Assembly: GCF_003460605.1 (NCBI RefSeq)
Contig: NZ_QTVN01000005.1
Location: forward strand, 1 to 64,000
Reading direction: 5' to 3'
DNA: 64,000 nucleotides
Source: Ruminococcus sp. AF31-8BH
GTDB taxonomy: Bacteria; Bacillota; Clostridia; Lachnospirales; Lachnospiraceae
Of the stretch, positions 1 through 8,827 are shown piece by piece (the first letter of the stretch is position 1; each line of letters opens with the position of its first letter). Both the position numbers and the translations under genes were made by a program. A model generated the notes under the pieces. The model made no database searches. It had not been told where the DNA came from and was given only the letters and a program-made list of their open reading frames with translations.

Positions 1-51
1 AGACACCGCCCTTTCACGGCGGTAACAGGGGTTCAAATCCCCTTGGAGTCA
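1..51 (+). tRNA. tRNA-Glu (TTC), 3' part
   Basis: The window opens inside this gene. The anticodon arm with TTC in its loop (positions 11-13), the T-arm (five-base stem around TTCAAAT) and the 3' acceptor strand TGGAGTC with discriminator A51 are present. The 5' half lies outside the window. It is the first gene of a tRNA cluster that looks chromosomal. Confidence 0.85.
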
Positions 52-79
52 TTCGCTTTGGCGAATAATTAAATAATGT

Positions 80-119
80 GGTGCCATAGCCAAGTGGTAA
101 GGCAAAGGTCTGCAACACC
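80..119 (+). pseudogene. truncated tRNA-Cys copy
   Basis: The acceptor 5' strand, D-arm and anticodon arm (GCA) closely match the intact tRNA-Cys at 259-330. Similarity stops just after the anticodon stem. No T-arm and no 3' acceptor strand follow, and the next bases run into the leader of tRNA-Asn. It should not fold as a tRNA. It may be a remnant of an old recombination event in the tRNA array. Confidence 0.7.
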
Positions 120-149
120 ACACACTAGGGAGCCGAATAAGATAAATAT

Positions 150-222
150 TCCTCCTTAGCTCAGTCGGTAGAGCATGCGGCTGTTAACCGCAGTGTCGTT
201 GGTTCGAGTCCAACAGGGGGAG
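150..222 (+). tRNA. tRNA-Asn (GTT)
   Basis: A complete 73-base cloverleaf. Acceptor strand TCCTCCT (150-156) pairs with AGGGGGA (215-221), the anticodon loop reads CTGTTAA with GTT, and the T-loop is TTCGAGT. CCA is not encoded. Confidence 0.93.
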
Positions 223-258
223 CTACAAACCCAATAATTGTGCAAAATAACTAAATAC

Positions 259-330
259 GGCGCAGTAGCCAAGTGGTAAGGCAATGGTCTGCAACACCAG
301 TATTCACCGGTTCAAATCCGGTCTGCGCCT
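259..330 (+). tRNA. tRNA-Cys (GCA)
   Basis: A complete cloverleaf. GGCGCAG (259-265) pairs with CTGCGCC (323-329), the discriminator is T330 as expected for Cys, and the anticodon is GCA. It is the last tRNA before the integrase end of the mobile element, so its 3' side is a natural candidate for the attachment site. No second copy of the site is visible in the window. Confidence 0.93.
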
Positions 331-333
331 CTT

Positions 334-369
334 AAAAAGCCCAGAAAATCAAGGTTTTCGAGGCTTTTT
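334..369 (+). terminator. terminator of the tRNA cluster
   Basis: AAAAAGCC (334-341) pairs with GGCTTTTT (362-369), with an inner GAAAATC/GGTTTTC pairing and a T-rich run after it. It follows tRNA-Cys by three bases. Confidence 0.8.
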
Positions 370-405
370 ATTTTTTTCAAAATCCTATAATTCTGTCTAA
401 AAAAA

Positions 406-614
406 TAAGGTGGCAAAATTATAGGAAAGAAAAAGTTCACAATTTTTTCTACAAGTCCATTTTTCCATAATCCAATTCCCTTTTTTAAAAAATTAATTCT
501 AAAATATAAGTTTTCATGCTTTAATATTTATAGATATGTCCGCCAAAAACCGTTAAAAACCTTATAAAATCAAGTAAAATCGTTTCGTAAGGTGGACGAT
601 AAGGTGGCAGAATT
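406..614 (+). repeat. direct repeats between tRNA-Cys and integrase
   Basis: TAAGGTGGCAAAATT (406-420) and TAAGGTGGCAGAATT (600-614) differ at one base, and a shorter TAAGGTGG lies at 588-595. They sit in the gene-free stretch 370-676 next to the 3' end of the integrase gene. This is the usual place for arm-type integrase sites or the element end. That role is inferred. Otherwise the stretch is A+T-rich with no credible ORF. Confidence 0.45.
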
Positions 615-676
615 TTGCTTGTTACAGCCTGTGCCATCATACTGTAGACAACCATTTCCTCTGTTAAGCGGAAGAT

Positions 677-1891
677 TTATGCAATCATAGCATCAATTAA
701 ACTTACCTTACGTTCACTGTCTGTATGAACATAAGTACGCATGATCACCTCATAGTTATCGCCAATGATTTCAGCAGCTTCCTTTATTTCTCCCATATTG
801 TGAGTCTGCCGGATCAGATTTGTTGCAAAAGTGTGCCGTAGTGCATGAAGATTATATTCTGGAATCTCAGCACGCTTACAAATTTTCTTTAGCGTATTGG
901 CTAAATTTTGGATTGTAGGGCTGACACCATTTTGCGTAGATAATATCAAATCTGGAAAAACCCGATTTTTATCGTATAGCTCCATCATACATGATAGTGA
1001 AAATTCAGCTTCCTTGTTTAATGGAATAGTCCGTAAACTATTTGGGTATTTTGGAGGAGTCAAAATCATTTTAGTCTTTTTTTTGGAACCGGCCTCTCTG
1101 TTTTTAACCCTGCTAAGCGTATGTGTGATTTTAATGCCACGCCGTCCTAAAAAGGGCACGATAGAAGATTGACCTAATGCAAGCAATTCACCACCACGTA
1201 AACCTGTGTTTAAAAGGAATACAATGGCAGGACCATATCTATACAAATAGCGTTCATTTTTATTTGGACTGGGTTCCATTGCAATTTCTTTTATGATCTG
1301 CTCATGTTCTGGTGGGATGATTGAGATTTCCTTTGTTTCTACAGGAAGAACGGATTCTTCCGGCATTATCACCCGATTTAAAATATCAGAAAAGTTTTTT
1401 GGCAGTTCGCCGAGAGAAATTGCTGTTTTAATCATTGCAGACCAAAATAAGTAAATTTTCTTTAATGATGAATAACTCAGGATTTCCTTTTTAGCATTAA
1501 TCGTTGCTGTAATATCATCAGCAGTCAGATTAGAAAATGTTTTGCTAAAAGCATCCGTATCTTTTAAATGATTTTCGTATGTTTTTTCTAATCGATCCAG
1601 GCTGGTTTGTTTGAATTTGCCAGCTTCAACCATGAGACTTTTGCGGAATAAGTATTTGTTCGCATAGTCCTGTACTTTGATGTTTGAAGTAATTGCGTCT
1701 TGTATTGCGACTTTTATCTTCCAGTCATCTAATAATGCTTTCGCTTCTCCTTTGGTAGGAGCATTAAACTCCTTGTCCGGTAGCCCTTTTTTTCTATATC
1801 GGGCAGTCCAACCTCCTCTCTTATTTGGAAATAGTGATCCATCCCCTTTGGATCTTCTTTTTTGTTGTGTACCTTTCGTTGTTCTCGCCAT
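677..1891 (-). CDS. int: tyrosine-recombinase integrase of the mobile element
   Basis: A 404-residue Tn916/lambda-type integrase. The basic N-terminus, followed by an aromatic Gly-rich segment, looks like the arm-site DNA-binding domain. A SAM-like core-binding domain follows (about residues 55-170). The catalytic domain shows Arg in NTGLRGGE, the HALRHTFAT box (H-x-x-R-H) and the nucleophilic Tyr in MRTYVHT near the C-terminus, so all key residues are visible. It is transcribed toward the tRNA cluster, and the excisionase lies just upstream. The layout tRNA-int-xis is that of an integrative element end. Length is normal for the family. Confidence 0.93.
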   Translation of the reverse strand: MARTTKGTQQKRRSKGDGSLFPNKRGGWTARYRKKGLPDKEFNAPTKGEAKALLDDWKIKVAIQDAITSNIKVQDYANKYLFRKSLMVEAGKFKQTSLDRLEKTYENHLKDTDAFSKTFSNLTADDITATINAKKEILSYSSLKKIYLFWSAMIKTAISLGELPKNFSDILNRVIMPEESVLPVETKEISIIPPEHEQIIKEIAMEPSPNKNERYLYRYGPAIVFLLNTGLRGGELLALGQSSIVPFLGRRGIKITHTLSRVKNREAGSKKKTKMILTPPKYPNSLRTIPLNKEAEFSLSCMMELYDKNRVFPDLILSTQNGVSPTIQNLANTLKKICKRAEIPEYNLHALRHTFATNLIRQTHNMGEIKEAAEIIGDNYEVIMRTYVHTDSERKVSLIDAMIA

Positions 1892-1989
1892 GAATAGTTC
1901 CCTTTCTTTAATGAGATATTCATGCCAAATCAGGTATAAGGTCTATTTTAATATAGCCAAGCCTGATTGACAATAACTTTCTAAAGGGC

Positions 1990-2199
1990 CTAAAAGAATA
2001 TTTGCTTTCCTATGTTTTTCTTGAGAAACTCCTGAATAGAAGCTGGTGAAGTAAAATATTGCCGCCCAACTTTTGTAACTGGAAGAATTCCACTGTCAAG
2101 AAGTTCCCTGGTTTTTGTTTTTCCAATGCCGAGCATGGATGCTATCTCCTGAACGGAGTATGCTTTAAAGAGATTGTCTGTTTCACTCAATATAATCAC
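1990..2199 (-). CDS. xis: excisionase-like helix-turn-helix protein
   Basis: A 69-residue protein with a MerR/excisionase-type helix-turn-helix (YSVQEIASMLGIGKTKTREL at about residues 14-33), then a short wing containing TKVGRQYF. It lies 98 bases upstream of the integrase on the same strand, the order expected of a recombination directionality factor. It probably helps excision by bending DNA at the element ends. The role rests on fold and position; small HTH_17 proteins can also act as repressors. Confidence 0.75.
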   Translation of the reverse strand: MIILSETDNLFKAYSVQEIASMLGIGKTKTRELLDSGILPVTKVGRQYFTSPASIQEFLKKNIGKQIFF

Positions 2200-2232
2200 C
2201 TCTATAAATTAGATTAATGAAAGAGTAGACAT

Positions 2233-2353
2233 ATCAGGAAACCGTTTCCTATGCCATGTTTCATGCACGTATGAGGTGTTACTATGTAATCATCAAGCTG
2301 CAGGCGTGCATTTATGCGACACTATCTGCAGCACCTATATACATTTCCTGATA
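2233..2353 (+). repeat. inverted repeat in the xis-upstream region
   Basis: TATCAGGAAA (2233-2242) is the exact inverse of TTTCCTGATA (2344-2353). CTGCAG-containing arms near 2301 and 2330 lie inside. The span lies just upstream of xis, in a 725-base stretch without a gene (2200-2924). It could be a binding region for Xis, an integrase or a relaxase. No function is proven. Confidence 0.4.
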
Positions 2354-2564
2354 AGGTATAAAATTATCAAGGTACAATAGCGTAAGACTTGGTTTTGTCT
2401 TAACAATTTCATTAAGTAATTAACTGAGATTTTTTCAGATTGAACAGATTATGTACTTTTTATTAAAAATTTTTCTATAAACTTGAAAAAAGAGAGGTGG
2501 GATACGTGATATTTCAATATTTTAATTGAAGTCATATATGCAAAGCATAGTATTTAAGAACATA

Positions 2565-2613
2565 CAATATATTGTGCATGAAGATTGACATATACTATAT
2601 CATGTGCTACTAT
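2565..2613 (+). promoter_or_regulatory. promoter and operator of the first rightward operon
   Basis: A -35 TTGACA (2585-2590), a 17-base spacer and a -10 TACTAT (2608-2613) form a strong sigma-A promoter. ACAATATATTGTGC lies immediately upstream, and GTGCATGAAGAT (2574-2585) recurs exactly at 13341-13352 in the XRE gene's promoter. The ligase-operon promoter (52357-52385) has a closely related -35, spacer and upstream ACAATATATAGTGC. I infer a shared operator, probably for the XRE protein at 12928-13287. Confidence 0.7.
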
Positions 2614-2730
2614 ACTGCTATAGTTAATTTTATGCGTACCCATAGGGGGAGTTTTGGATTTGTATAAATCCGAAGACTCAAGGAGAGCAGTAAGGCTGCT
2701 TATTCCGCATAAGTTGTTTATGATTGTATA

Positions 2731-2779
2731 AAGTGTCACTATCTGTCCTTATGGGGCAATAGCGGCACTTTTGTTTTTT
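2731..2779 (+). terminator. leader terminator (attenuator) before the first operon
   Basis: AAGTGTCACTAT (2731-2742) pairs with ATAGCGGCACTT (2759-2770), with one wobble and one mismatch, followed by a T-rich run. It lies between the promoter at 2585-2613 and the first gene at 2925, so transcripts must read through it. Leaders with the same GTGTCA start and T-run precede the ligase and ssb operons. Confidence 0.65.
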
Positions 2780-2924
2780 CGGTAATATTATCAGGGATAT
2801 GAGAATGGATAGCGAAGGAATACTTCACTTTTCATTCTTTTTTTATGTCCTAATGAAAGGCAGGATTGCCACAATCAGCTTTGGCTGTTTATGGATAAAT
2901 AAATTTAAGAAAGGTGGTACACAC

Positions 2925-4067
2925 ATGAAAGAAACAAAGATTTATGCAGATGAGTTTTGCACTACATTTGCAAGTACAACGGAGATGCTGGAATTTCTGG
3001 CTGAGAGGGCAAAGCAGTCCAAGTGGATTCGTAAGCCTACCAGGATGCTAAAACTGGTTCCATTGGAAAAGGAGGCAGAAACCATTGAAGAAGCCTGTGA
3101 AAAAGAACTGGAAGGAATAGTAGAGGATACAGAAAAGAATACCCAGTTGGTATTAAAAGTGAACAAGGATTTTTATCCGGTTCGTGACTGTGCTATCCAT
3201 ACAATTCTGAAAAGAGCCGGCATTAATGGAACAGGATTAAAGAAACTGGAGAAAGCTACTTATGCAAAGGTAGTAAACTACTGTCTTCAGGTAGCGAAAG
3301 GAGATGCCTTAATCAAGGTGGCAGATGGAAAAGTATCTGCAGTATATGGCGGTGATGATCATGATTACTGTGTACTGGATATGCAGACAATCTTCAATAT
3401 GACAAGTGATTATCTGAAAGCACATTTTAAGGGAAGTACGTATCTGGAGGGATCTGGAAGTTTTGACCATTCCATTGTGTCTGCTATGTGGACTTTAGGA
3501 GGAAATCAGGAACTTTTGGATACTTATCACCAGGCTTTGGAGGATCATGGAATTGAGGATAAGAGCCTTGCTCCTGCACTGCGCCTGACTACTTCTGATG
3601 TAGCAGTAAGTGGTGTGAATCTGTATCCCATGATGCTCTCACAAACCAGTAATCGTGTCATTAACCTGGGTAGTCCTATCAAACTGTCACATGATAGAGG
3701 GGCAACCTTACAGGATTTCCGGAATAATCTGGACAAAATTTTTTCCCGTTATCAGGAAGCGGTTAAAGGAATTGTTGGTTTGATGGATATAGATATCCAA
3801 AACCCTGTAAACTGTCTGCATCTGATTATGAAGGAACTCAAAATCAATCAGAAAATCCGAAACGAAGTAGTAGAGCTTTTTGTGGGACAATATGGGGAAG
3901 AACCATGCACAGCTCATGATCTTTATTTTGCCATGCACGAAGCTGCTTTCTTTGCTGCTTGTGAAGGATTTTCTGCACCACGGATTTTAAAATTGGAAGA
4001 AGATATTGCAAAAACACTGGTCTTTGACTGGAAAGGGTTTGATGTATATGGAACGATTAAATTATAA
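2925..4067 (+). CDS. unrecognised first-operon protein
   Basis: A 380-residue soluble protein that I cannot assign. The start chosen is the ATG at 2925, preceded by AAGAAAGGTGG; a longer reading from 2799 has no ribosome site and runs through the leader terminator. An acidic region (about residues 45-75) is followed by VLKVNKDFYPVRDCAI and a mixed alpha/beta body. The N-terminal half faintly recalls phage/plasmid DUF932 proteins, which is only an impression. It begins the operon that continues with a YqaJ nuclease and a helicase, so a role in element DNA metabolism is likely. Confidence 0.6.
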   Translation: MKETKIYADEFCTTFASTTEMLEFLAERAKQSKWIRKPTRMLKLVPLEKEAETIEEACEKELEGIVEDTEKNTQLVLKVNKDFYPVRDCAIHTILKRAGINGTGLKKLEKATYAKVVNYCLQVAKGDALIKVADGKVSAVYGGDDHDYCVLDMQTIFNMTSDYLKAHFKGSTYLEGSGSFDHSIVSAMWTLGGNQELLDTYHQALEDHGIEDKSLAPALRLTTSDVAVSGVNLYPMMLSQTSNRVINLGSPIKLSHDRGATLQDFRNNLDKIFSRYQEAVKGIVGLMDIDIQNPVNCLHLIMKELKINQKIRNEVVELFVGQYGEEPCTAHDLYFAMHEAAFFAACEGFSAPRILKLEEDIAKTLVFDWKGFDVYGTIKL

Positions 4068-4079
4068 GGAGGAAATGAG

Positions 4080-5117
4080 ATGAATACAGCATTAAATTAT
4101 CAGCCGGAAGTTCTTGTTGATACAGCAGATTTGAGCCGAGAAGATTGGTTGGATTATCGGCGTCTTGGTATTGGTGGAAGCGATGCAGCGGCAATCATGG
4201 GCTTATCCCCATTTTCGACAATCAGGGATTTGTATTTCGATAAAATTGGTGTTACGCCAGTAATCGAAGAAGAGGAAGAAAACTGGGTAGCGAAAGAAGT
4301 GGGACACCGCCTGGAAGATTTGGTTGCCATGATTTTTGCCAAGAAGACTGGACTTGAAGTTTTCCCTGTACGAAAAATGTTCCGGCATCCGCTATATCCG
4401 TTTATGTTAGCGGATGTGGATTACTTTATCCGTTTTCCAGATGGCAGCATTGGGATTTTGGAATGTAAAACCTGTAATTACAATGCAAAAGACAAATGGG
4501 CAGATGATGGGATTCCTGAAAACTATGTTTTGCAGGTTCGTCATTATCTTGCAGTCATGAATATGAATAAGGCATATATTGCCTGCCTTTATGGAAACAA
4601 TGAAAATGAATTTGTTTACCGGTGTCTGGAACGAGATAGAATGGAGGAAGAAGAACTCATTGACCAGGAGAAATACTTCTGGGAGGAATATGTGGAGAAG
4701 AAAATAGAACCACCGTATTCCGGAAAGCCAGATCTCATTTTGGCTAGTATCCGGAAATATAATGGTTACGCAGACAAATCAATTCCTGAAATCAGCATAT
4801 CTAGCTTGGAATCACGCAGTCTTGAAAAATATCTCAAATTATCTGAAGAAAAATCCCAATTGGAAAAGAGAAAAAAGGAGATTGAAGCGGAACAACGTGC
4901 ATTGAGCGTACCGTTTGTCGAGCTTCTTGGACAAGGGTGTAAGGCAGTGATCGAGGATGGGAGTTTCCGTTACCGGATTACTTATAATCCTACGATACGC
5001 ACCCAGATTGGAAAAGAAAATATGGAGAAACTGAAAAATCAGCATCCGGATATCTACGAAGAATACACAAGCACTACAGAAAGCAGGATTTTCCGGATTA
5101 AAAAGGAGGTTGCATAA
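4080..5117 (+). CDS. YqaJ-type recombination exonuclease
   Basis: A 345-residue PD-(D/E)XK nuclease of the YqaJ viral recombinase family. LGIGGSDAAAIMG (about residues 28-40) is the family N-terminal signature. Further on, MLADVDYFI supplies the active-site Asp and ILECKTC (about 124-130) the E-x-K pair. The C-terminal third holds a charged coiled coil. YqaJ/lambda-Exo enzymes resect double-stranded DNA to feed a single-strand annealing protein, and a Rad52/ERF-like protein is four genes downstream. ATG 4080 has AAGGAGG in front. The last base overlaps the next start. Confidence 0.85.
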   Translation: MNTALNYQPEVLVDTADLSREDWLDYRRLGIGGSDAAAIMGLSPFSTIRDLYFDKIGVTPVIEEEEENWVAKEVGHRLEDLVAMIFAKKTGLEVFPVRKMFRHPLYPFMLADVDYFIRFPDGSIGILECKTCNYNAKDKWADDGIPENYVLQVRHYLAVMNMNKAYIACLYGNNENEFVYRCLERDRMEEEELIDQEKYFWEEYVEKKIEPPYSGKPDLILASIRKYNGYADKSIPEISISSLESRSLEKYLKLSEEKSQLEKRKKEIEAEQRALSVPFVELLGQGCKAVIEDGSFRYRITYNPTIRTQIGKENMEKLKNQHPDIYEEYTSTTESRIFRIKKEVA

Positions 5118-5518
5118 TGTTACAAGGAAAAAAGGCATATATTTGTTCTCCGCTGTCTGCCCCGAATCCAGAGGGAATGCAGCATAATATGGAACTGGCA
5201 AAATACTATCTCATGCAGATGAAAAGGCTGTATCATTGCCGTACTTTTGCTTCACATGCACATCTTCCGTTAATGTTGGATGACCGTATCCCAGAAGAGC
5301 GTGAGACTGCAATGCAGATTGGAGCTTTGATGCTGGATTTATGTGAAGTATTAATAATTTGTGGTTCCTGCATCAGCGAGGGAATGAGAAGAGAGATTCA
5401 GACAGCATTTGAAAAAGGAAAAGACGTTTATTGGTATGATTCCAAGATGAAATCAGGCGAATTGATGAAAGTAGAGAACTGGAGGAGCATAGACGATGAG
5501 GTGCAAATATATACGTAA
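5117..5518 (+). CDS. small nucleoside-deoxyribosyltransferase-like protein (DUF4406/DUF7768 type)
   Basis: A 133-residue Rossmann-like protein. KAYICSPLSAP at the N-terminus, an Arg/His-rich middle (FASHAHLPLML) and EVLIICGSCISEGMRREIQTA in the second half match the layout of DUF4406 and deoxyribosyltransferase-like proteins, where the late Ser-Gly-Met segment binds phosphate. The substrate is unknown. It is translationally coupled on both sides, sharing a base with the nuclease gene and overlapping the helicase gene by 23 bases. It probably belongs to the element's nucleotide or DNA metabolism. Confidence 0.65.
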   Translation: MLQGKKAYICSPLSAPNPEGMQHNMELAKYYLMQMKRLYHCRTFASHAHLPLMLDDRIPEERETAMQIGALMLDLCEVLIICGSCISEGMRREIQTAFEKGKDVYWYDSKMKSGELMKVENWRSIDDEVQIYT

Positions 5519-7739
5519 GATTTTTCAAAATGAGGAAAACGGATATACGGTTGCGTTATTTTCCACGCTGGATCATGAGGTTCCTCTTTCTGCCAGAGAT
5601 AAATTTTGGGCAGACAAAAAAATCATTGCGTTTACTGCAAAAGGATATGACCTGCCTCTTACGGATGAAATCGAAATAGAGATGGAAGGCGAGTGGGAGA
5701 CAAATTCCCATGGAACACAATACAAGGTAGAAACTTTTTTGGAAGTTGTACCTAGAACAAGGGAAGGTATCTTAGGATACCTTTCTTGTGGTTCTTTAAA
5801 AGGAATTGGTCCCAAAACGGCAGAACGGATTGTCAATCGTTTTGGTCTGGATACCTTGGAGGTAATGGAAAAGTATCCACAGGAATTATTAAAGATTCAG
5901 GGGATATCTCAGAAAAAACTGGACCGTATTGTGGATTCTTTTGGAAAAAACAAAGTATTCCGGGAATTGATGACTTTTTTATCACCGTTTCATGTTACGC
6001 CTAAAAAAGCAAATATGATTCTTCAGAAGTTTCGGGATCAATCCGTAGAAATCATTCGGAAGCAGCCTTATATACTTTGCTCAGTCAAAGGGTTTGGTTT
6101 TCTCACTGTGGATGCCATTGCAAGGCAGTGCTGTGCTGCAACAAATGATCCTATGCGTATTTCCGGATGCGTCAGCTATGTGCTGCGGGAAGCCATGAAG
6201 CAGAACGGACATTTATATCTGGAGCAGGAAATTTTGGTAAAAGATGCATTGAAGGTTCTGAATAAAGAACTGAATCTTCAGCCGGTGACGGAAACAGAGA
6301 TTTTAAAAGTGTTATATCGTCTGGTCATGCAGGACAGTATCGTGGTAGAAGAGAATAGGGTTTACATTACCCAACAGCATCAGGAAGAAGAGGATACAGC
6401 CTCTATGATTGCAAGAAAATTGCATGAGCGAATTCCAGTTCTTACGATTGAAAAGGAACTGGAGGAAGCACAGGAGGATTTAAACATAACATTATCCGAA
6501 CAGCAGAAAGAAGCAGTACGTATGGTTTTTGCAAACCCGATCAGCATTATTACTGGAGGACCTGGAACCGGAAAAACAACGGTTTTGAAGATCATCTTGT
6601 ATATCTATCAGAAAAAATGCGGGAATGAAGTAAAACTGATGGCACCGACTGGACGTGCCGCAAGGCGAATGGCAGAGAGTACCGGAAGTGGAGAGGCAAC
6701 TACGATGCACATGGCATTGGGGCTTTTTGGTGATGGTGATTATGAAGCACTTATAGATGAATTGTCCGCAGATTTTATTAATGTGGATGAGGTATCTATG
6801 GTAGATATGCACCTTGCCTATGAATTTTTTTACAAGGTAAAAGCAGGAGCCAGAGTGCTTTTGATAGGAGATGTCCACCAGCTTCCTTCTGTAGGAGCAG
6901 GAGATGTGTTCCGGCAGCTTATCTTGTGCGGGAAAATACCGGTTACTGTTTTAAATCTGGTATATCGCCAGGGGAAGGACAGCAACATCCCCATAAATGC
7001 TCAACTTATCAATGAAGGAAAGACAAACCTGCAATGGGGGGATGATTTCCAGATGGTCGAATGTTCAGGAGCAGATGCGGCGGCACAAATTGTTAAAAAT
7101 ATCTATCTCAAGGAAATTCAGATGTATGGTATGGAGCAAGTACAGATACTCTCTCCATATAAAGTGAGAAGTGCAGCCGGTGTCTTGGAACTGAACCGCA
7201 GTCTGCAGGACGAGGTAAATCCCCCTGTATCCGGAAAAAGGGAGCTTCATCTTGGCGGTGAGATATTTCGGGAAGGTGACAGAATCCTTCAAAACAAGAA
7301 TACAGAATTTGCCAGTAACGGAGATTTGGGTACATTGGTACAGATTGCTGAAGATGAGGACAATAACCCTCTGGTTCAAATCGTATTTACAGATGGCCGC
7401 AGGGTGAAGTATGAGGCAGAGCAGGTGGAAATGATTGAACATGCAAACGCCATAACCATACACAAAAGCCAAGGAAGCGAGTGCCAGGTGGTCATCATTC
7501 CGTGGTTAAAAGCTTTTTATCCCATGCTGAAGCGGAACATCTTTTATACGGGAATCACCAGGGCAAAACAGCGTGTTTATATTGTTGGGGAATGGAAAGC
7601 CGTTTGTCAGGCAATCCACACAGATGATACGGGAACCAGAAAGACGATGCTGGCAGTAAAAATACAACAGTATTGTGAACGGTATCAGAGACAGGAAAAC
7701 AGACGGATCCCTGCAACAATTTGCAACCGGGCTGTGTAA
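5496..7739 (+). CDS. RecD2-like 5'-3' DNA helicase
   Basis: A 747-residue superfamily 1B helicase, about full length for RecD2. The N-terminal OB-like and helix-hairpin-helix region (about 100-210) includes GIGPKTAERIVNRFG. Walker A is GGPGTGKTT (about 354), Walker B is FINVDEVSMVD (about 430), motif III is LIGDVHQLPSVGAGDVF, and the late motif is ITIHKSQGSE (about 655) with YTGITRAKQRV. It should unwind DNA in the 5'-3' direction for replication, repair or transfer of the element. The start ATG 5496 overlaps the previous gene. Stand-alone RecD2 occurs without RecBC in many Firmicutes and on their mobile elements. Confidence 0.9.
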   Translation: MRCKYIRKIFQNEENGYTVALFSTLDHEVPLSARDKFWADKKIIAFTAKGYDLPLTDEIEIEMEGEWETNSHGTQYKVETFLEVVPRTREGILGYLSCGSLKGIGPKTAERIVNRFGLDTLEVMEKYPQELLKIQGISQKKLDRIVDSFGKNKVFRELMTFLSPFHVTPKKANMILQKFRDQSVEIIRKQPYILCSVKGFGFLTVDAIARQCCAATNDPMRISGCVSYVLREAMKQNGHLYLEQEILVKDALKVLNKELNLQPVTETEILKVLYRLVMQDSIVVEENRVYITQQHQEEEDTASMIARKLHERIPVLTIEKELEEAQEDLNITLSEQQKEAVRMVFANPISIITGGPGTGKTTVLKIILYIYQKKCGNEVKLMAPTGRAARRMAESTGSGEATTMHMALGLFGDGDYEALIDELSADFINVDEVSMVDMHLAYEFFYKVKAGARVLLIGDVHQLPSVGAGDVFRQLILCGKIPVTVLNLVYRQGKDSNIPINAQLINEGKTNLQWGDDFQMVECSGADAAAQIVKNIYLKEIQMYGMEQVQILSPYKVRSAAGVLELNRSLQDEVNPPVSGKRELHLGGEIFREGDRILQNKNTEFASNGDLGTLVQIAEDEDNNPLVQIVFTDGRRVKYEAEQVEMIEHANAITIHKSQGSECQVVIIPWLKAFYPMLKRNIFYTGITRAKQRVYIVGEWKAVCQAIHTDDTGTRKTMLAVKIQQYCERYQRQENRRIPATICNRAV

Positions 7740-7828
7740 AAAAATAGCAAAATAGTTCAATGTTGAGAATTGGCAGGTTATTACTTTATGAAGGGATGTC
7801 CTGCCGGTTCCAAAGAAAGGAGCAGGCA

Positions 7829-8761
7829 ATGAGCGAATTATTATATAACAAGTCAAAAGCAGTAGAAGAACTGAATAAAGTGGAAGGATTTTATCCTCTG
7901 GAACTTGCCAGAGTTATTTCTAATGAAGGGCAGGAGGAACAACGGTATCTGGATGTGAAATATCGGAAGCTGTGGTTCCGTCTGGTAAATCCCACAGGTA
8001 AGATTATCAGCCGGATTGTTCACTTTACCGAAAATATGGCAGTCGTAGAAGCCAGAATTTATCTGGATAAGTGTGATCAGGAAGATAATTATATTGCAAA
8101 TTCCTTTTCACAGAAGTTTCGTACAGCAGATACACAGTTTGGGGATAAATTTCTTGAAATGGCAGAAACAGCGGCAATTGGGCGAGCTTTGGCAGATGCG
8201 GGGTATGGCCTGCAATTTGCTGATGTAGGGGAAGGAAATGATCCAATGCAGGTAGATGCAGGAATTCCTGTAAATCAGGGAACACAGATGCAGACTGCGA
8301 TGCCAGCACAAACCCCTGCACCAGGAATGCAGCAGACTCCCAATCAGTCAGCAGGAACCATGCCATCATTTCCGCCTCAAGCAACTCCGGGGCAGCAGAT
8401 GATGGAACAGTTTTATCAAGAAGCACAAGCCAATCGAAATACGATTGGCGGGGTAACGGGTACAGGACAGATGACAAATCCGGTAATGAGTCCGGCAACT
8501 GGATCTGTACCAGTTATGCAGCAGATGCCTTCTAAGCCGCAATTTCTGGATCCCAATATGCCAGTGGAAGAACTGGTGAAAAGGATGAGTTATGAGCAGG
8601 CAATACAAGTAGCCGTAACAGGACAGGGAAAATTTAGTGGAAAGACCATGGGACAGGTTGCAATAGAAAGTCCTTCCAGCTTGCAATGGTTCGCAGAACA
8701 GTATCATGGACAGAACCATTTCATACCGGCGGCAGCCAAAGTAATTCTTGCAAAGGTATAG
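7829..8761 (+). CDS. Rad52/ERF-like single-strand annealing protein (probable)
   Basis: A 310-residue protein starting at ATG 7829 behind AAAGGAGC. The N-terminal domain (about 1-130) contains VEARIYLD, then KFLEMAETAAIGRALADAGY, a segment typical of Rad52/DdrA and ERF-type annealing proteins. A long Gln/Pro/Met-rich linker (about 150-235) follows, then a C-terminal helical segment. Annealing proteins pair with a 5'-3' exonuclease, and a YqaJ nuclease lies in the same operon, so the two may form a recombination pair. Family placement is by motif only. Confidence 0.65.
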   Translation: MSELLYNKSKAVEELNKVEGFYPLELARVISNEGQEEQRYLDVKYRKLWFRLVNPTGKIISRIVHFTENMAVVEARIYLDKCDQEDNYIANSFSQKFRTADTQFGDKFLEMAETAAIGRALADAGYGLQFADVGEGNDPMQVDAGIPVNQGTQMQTAMPAQTPAPGMQQTPNQSAGTMPSFPPQATPGQQMMEQFYQEAQANRNTIGGVTGTGQMTNPVMSPATGSVPVMQQMPSKPQFLDPNMPVEELVKRMSYEQAIQVAVTGQGKFSGKTMGQVAIESPSSLQWFAEQYHGQNHFIPAAAKVILAKV

Positions 8762-8827
8762 CAAATAGCCGGCTTAACATTCTTTCCACAGCCAATAAAG
8801 GCTGTGGAAGAAAGGAGGAACCATAGA

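Noticed and set aside
1729..1923. A 64-codon minus-strand frame overlapping the integrase start
   Set aside because: It is out of frame with a clearly conserved integrase N-terminus and lacks support of its own.
2554..2739. A 61-codon minus-strand frame over the first operon promoter
   Set aside because: It covers the promoter and most of the leader in the opposite strand, with no ribosome site and no family resemblance.
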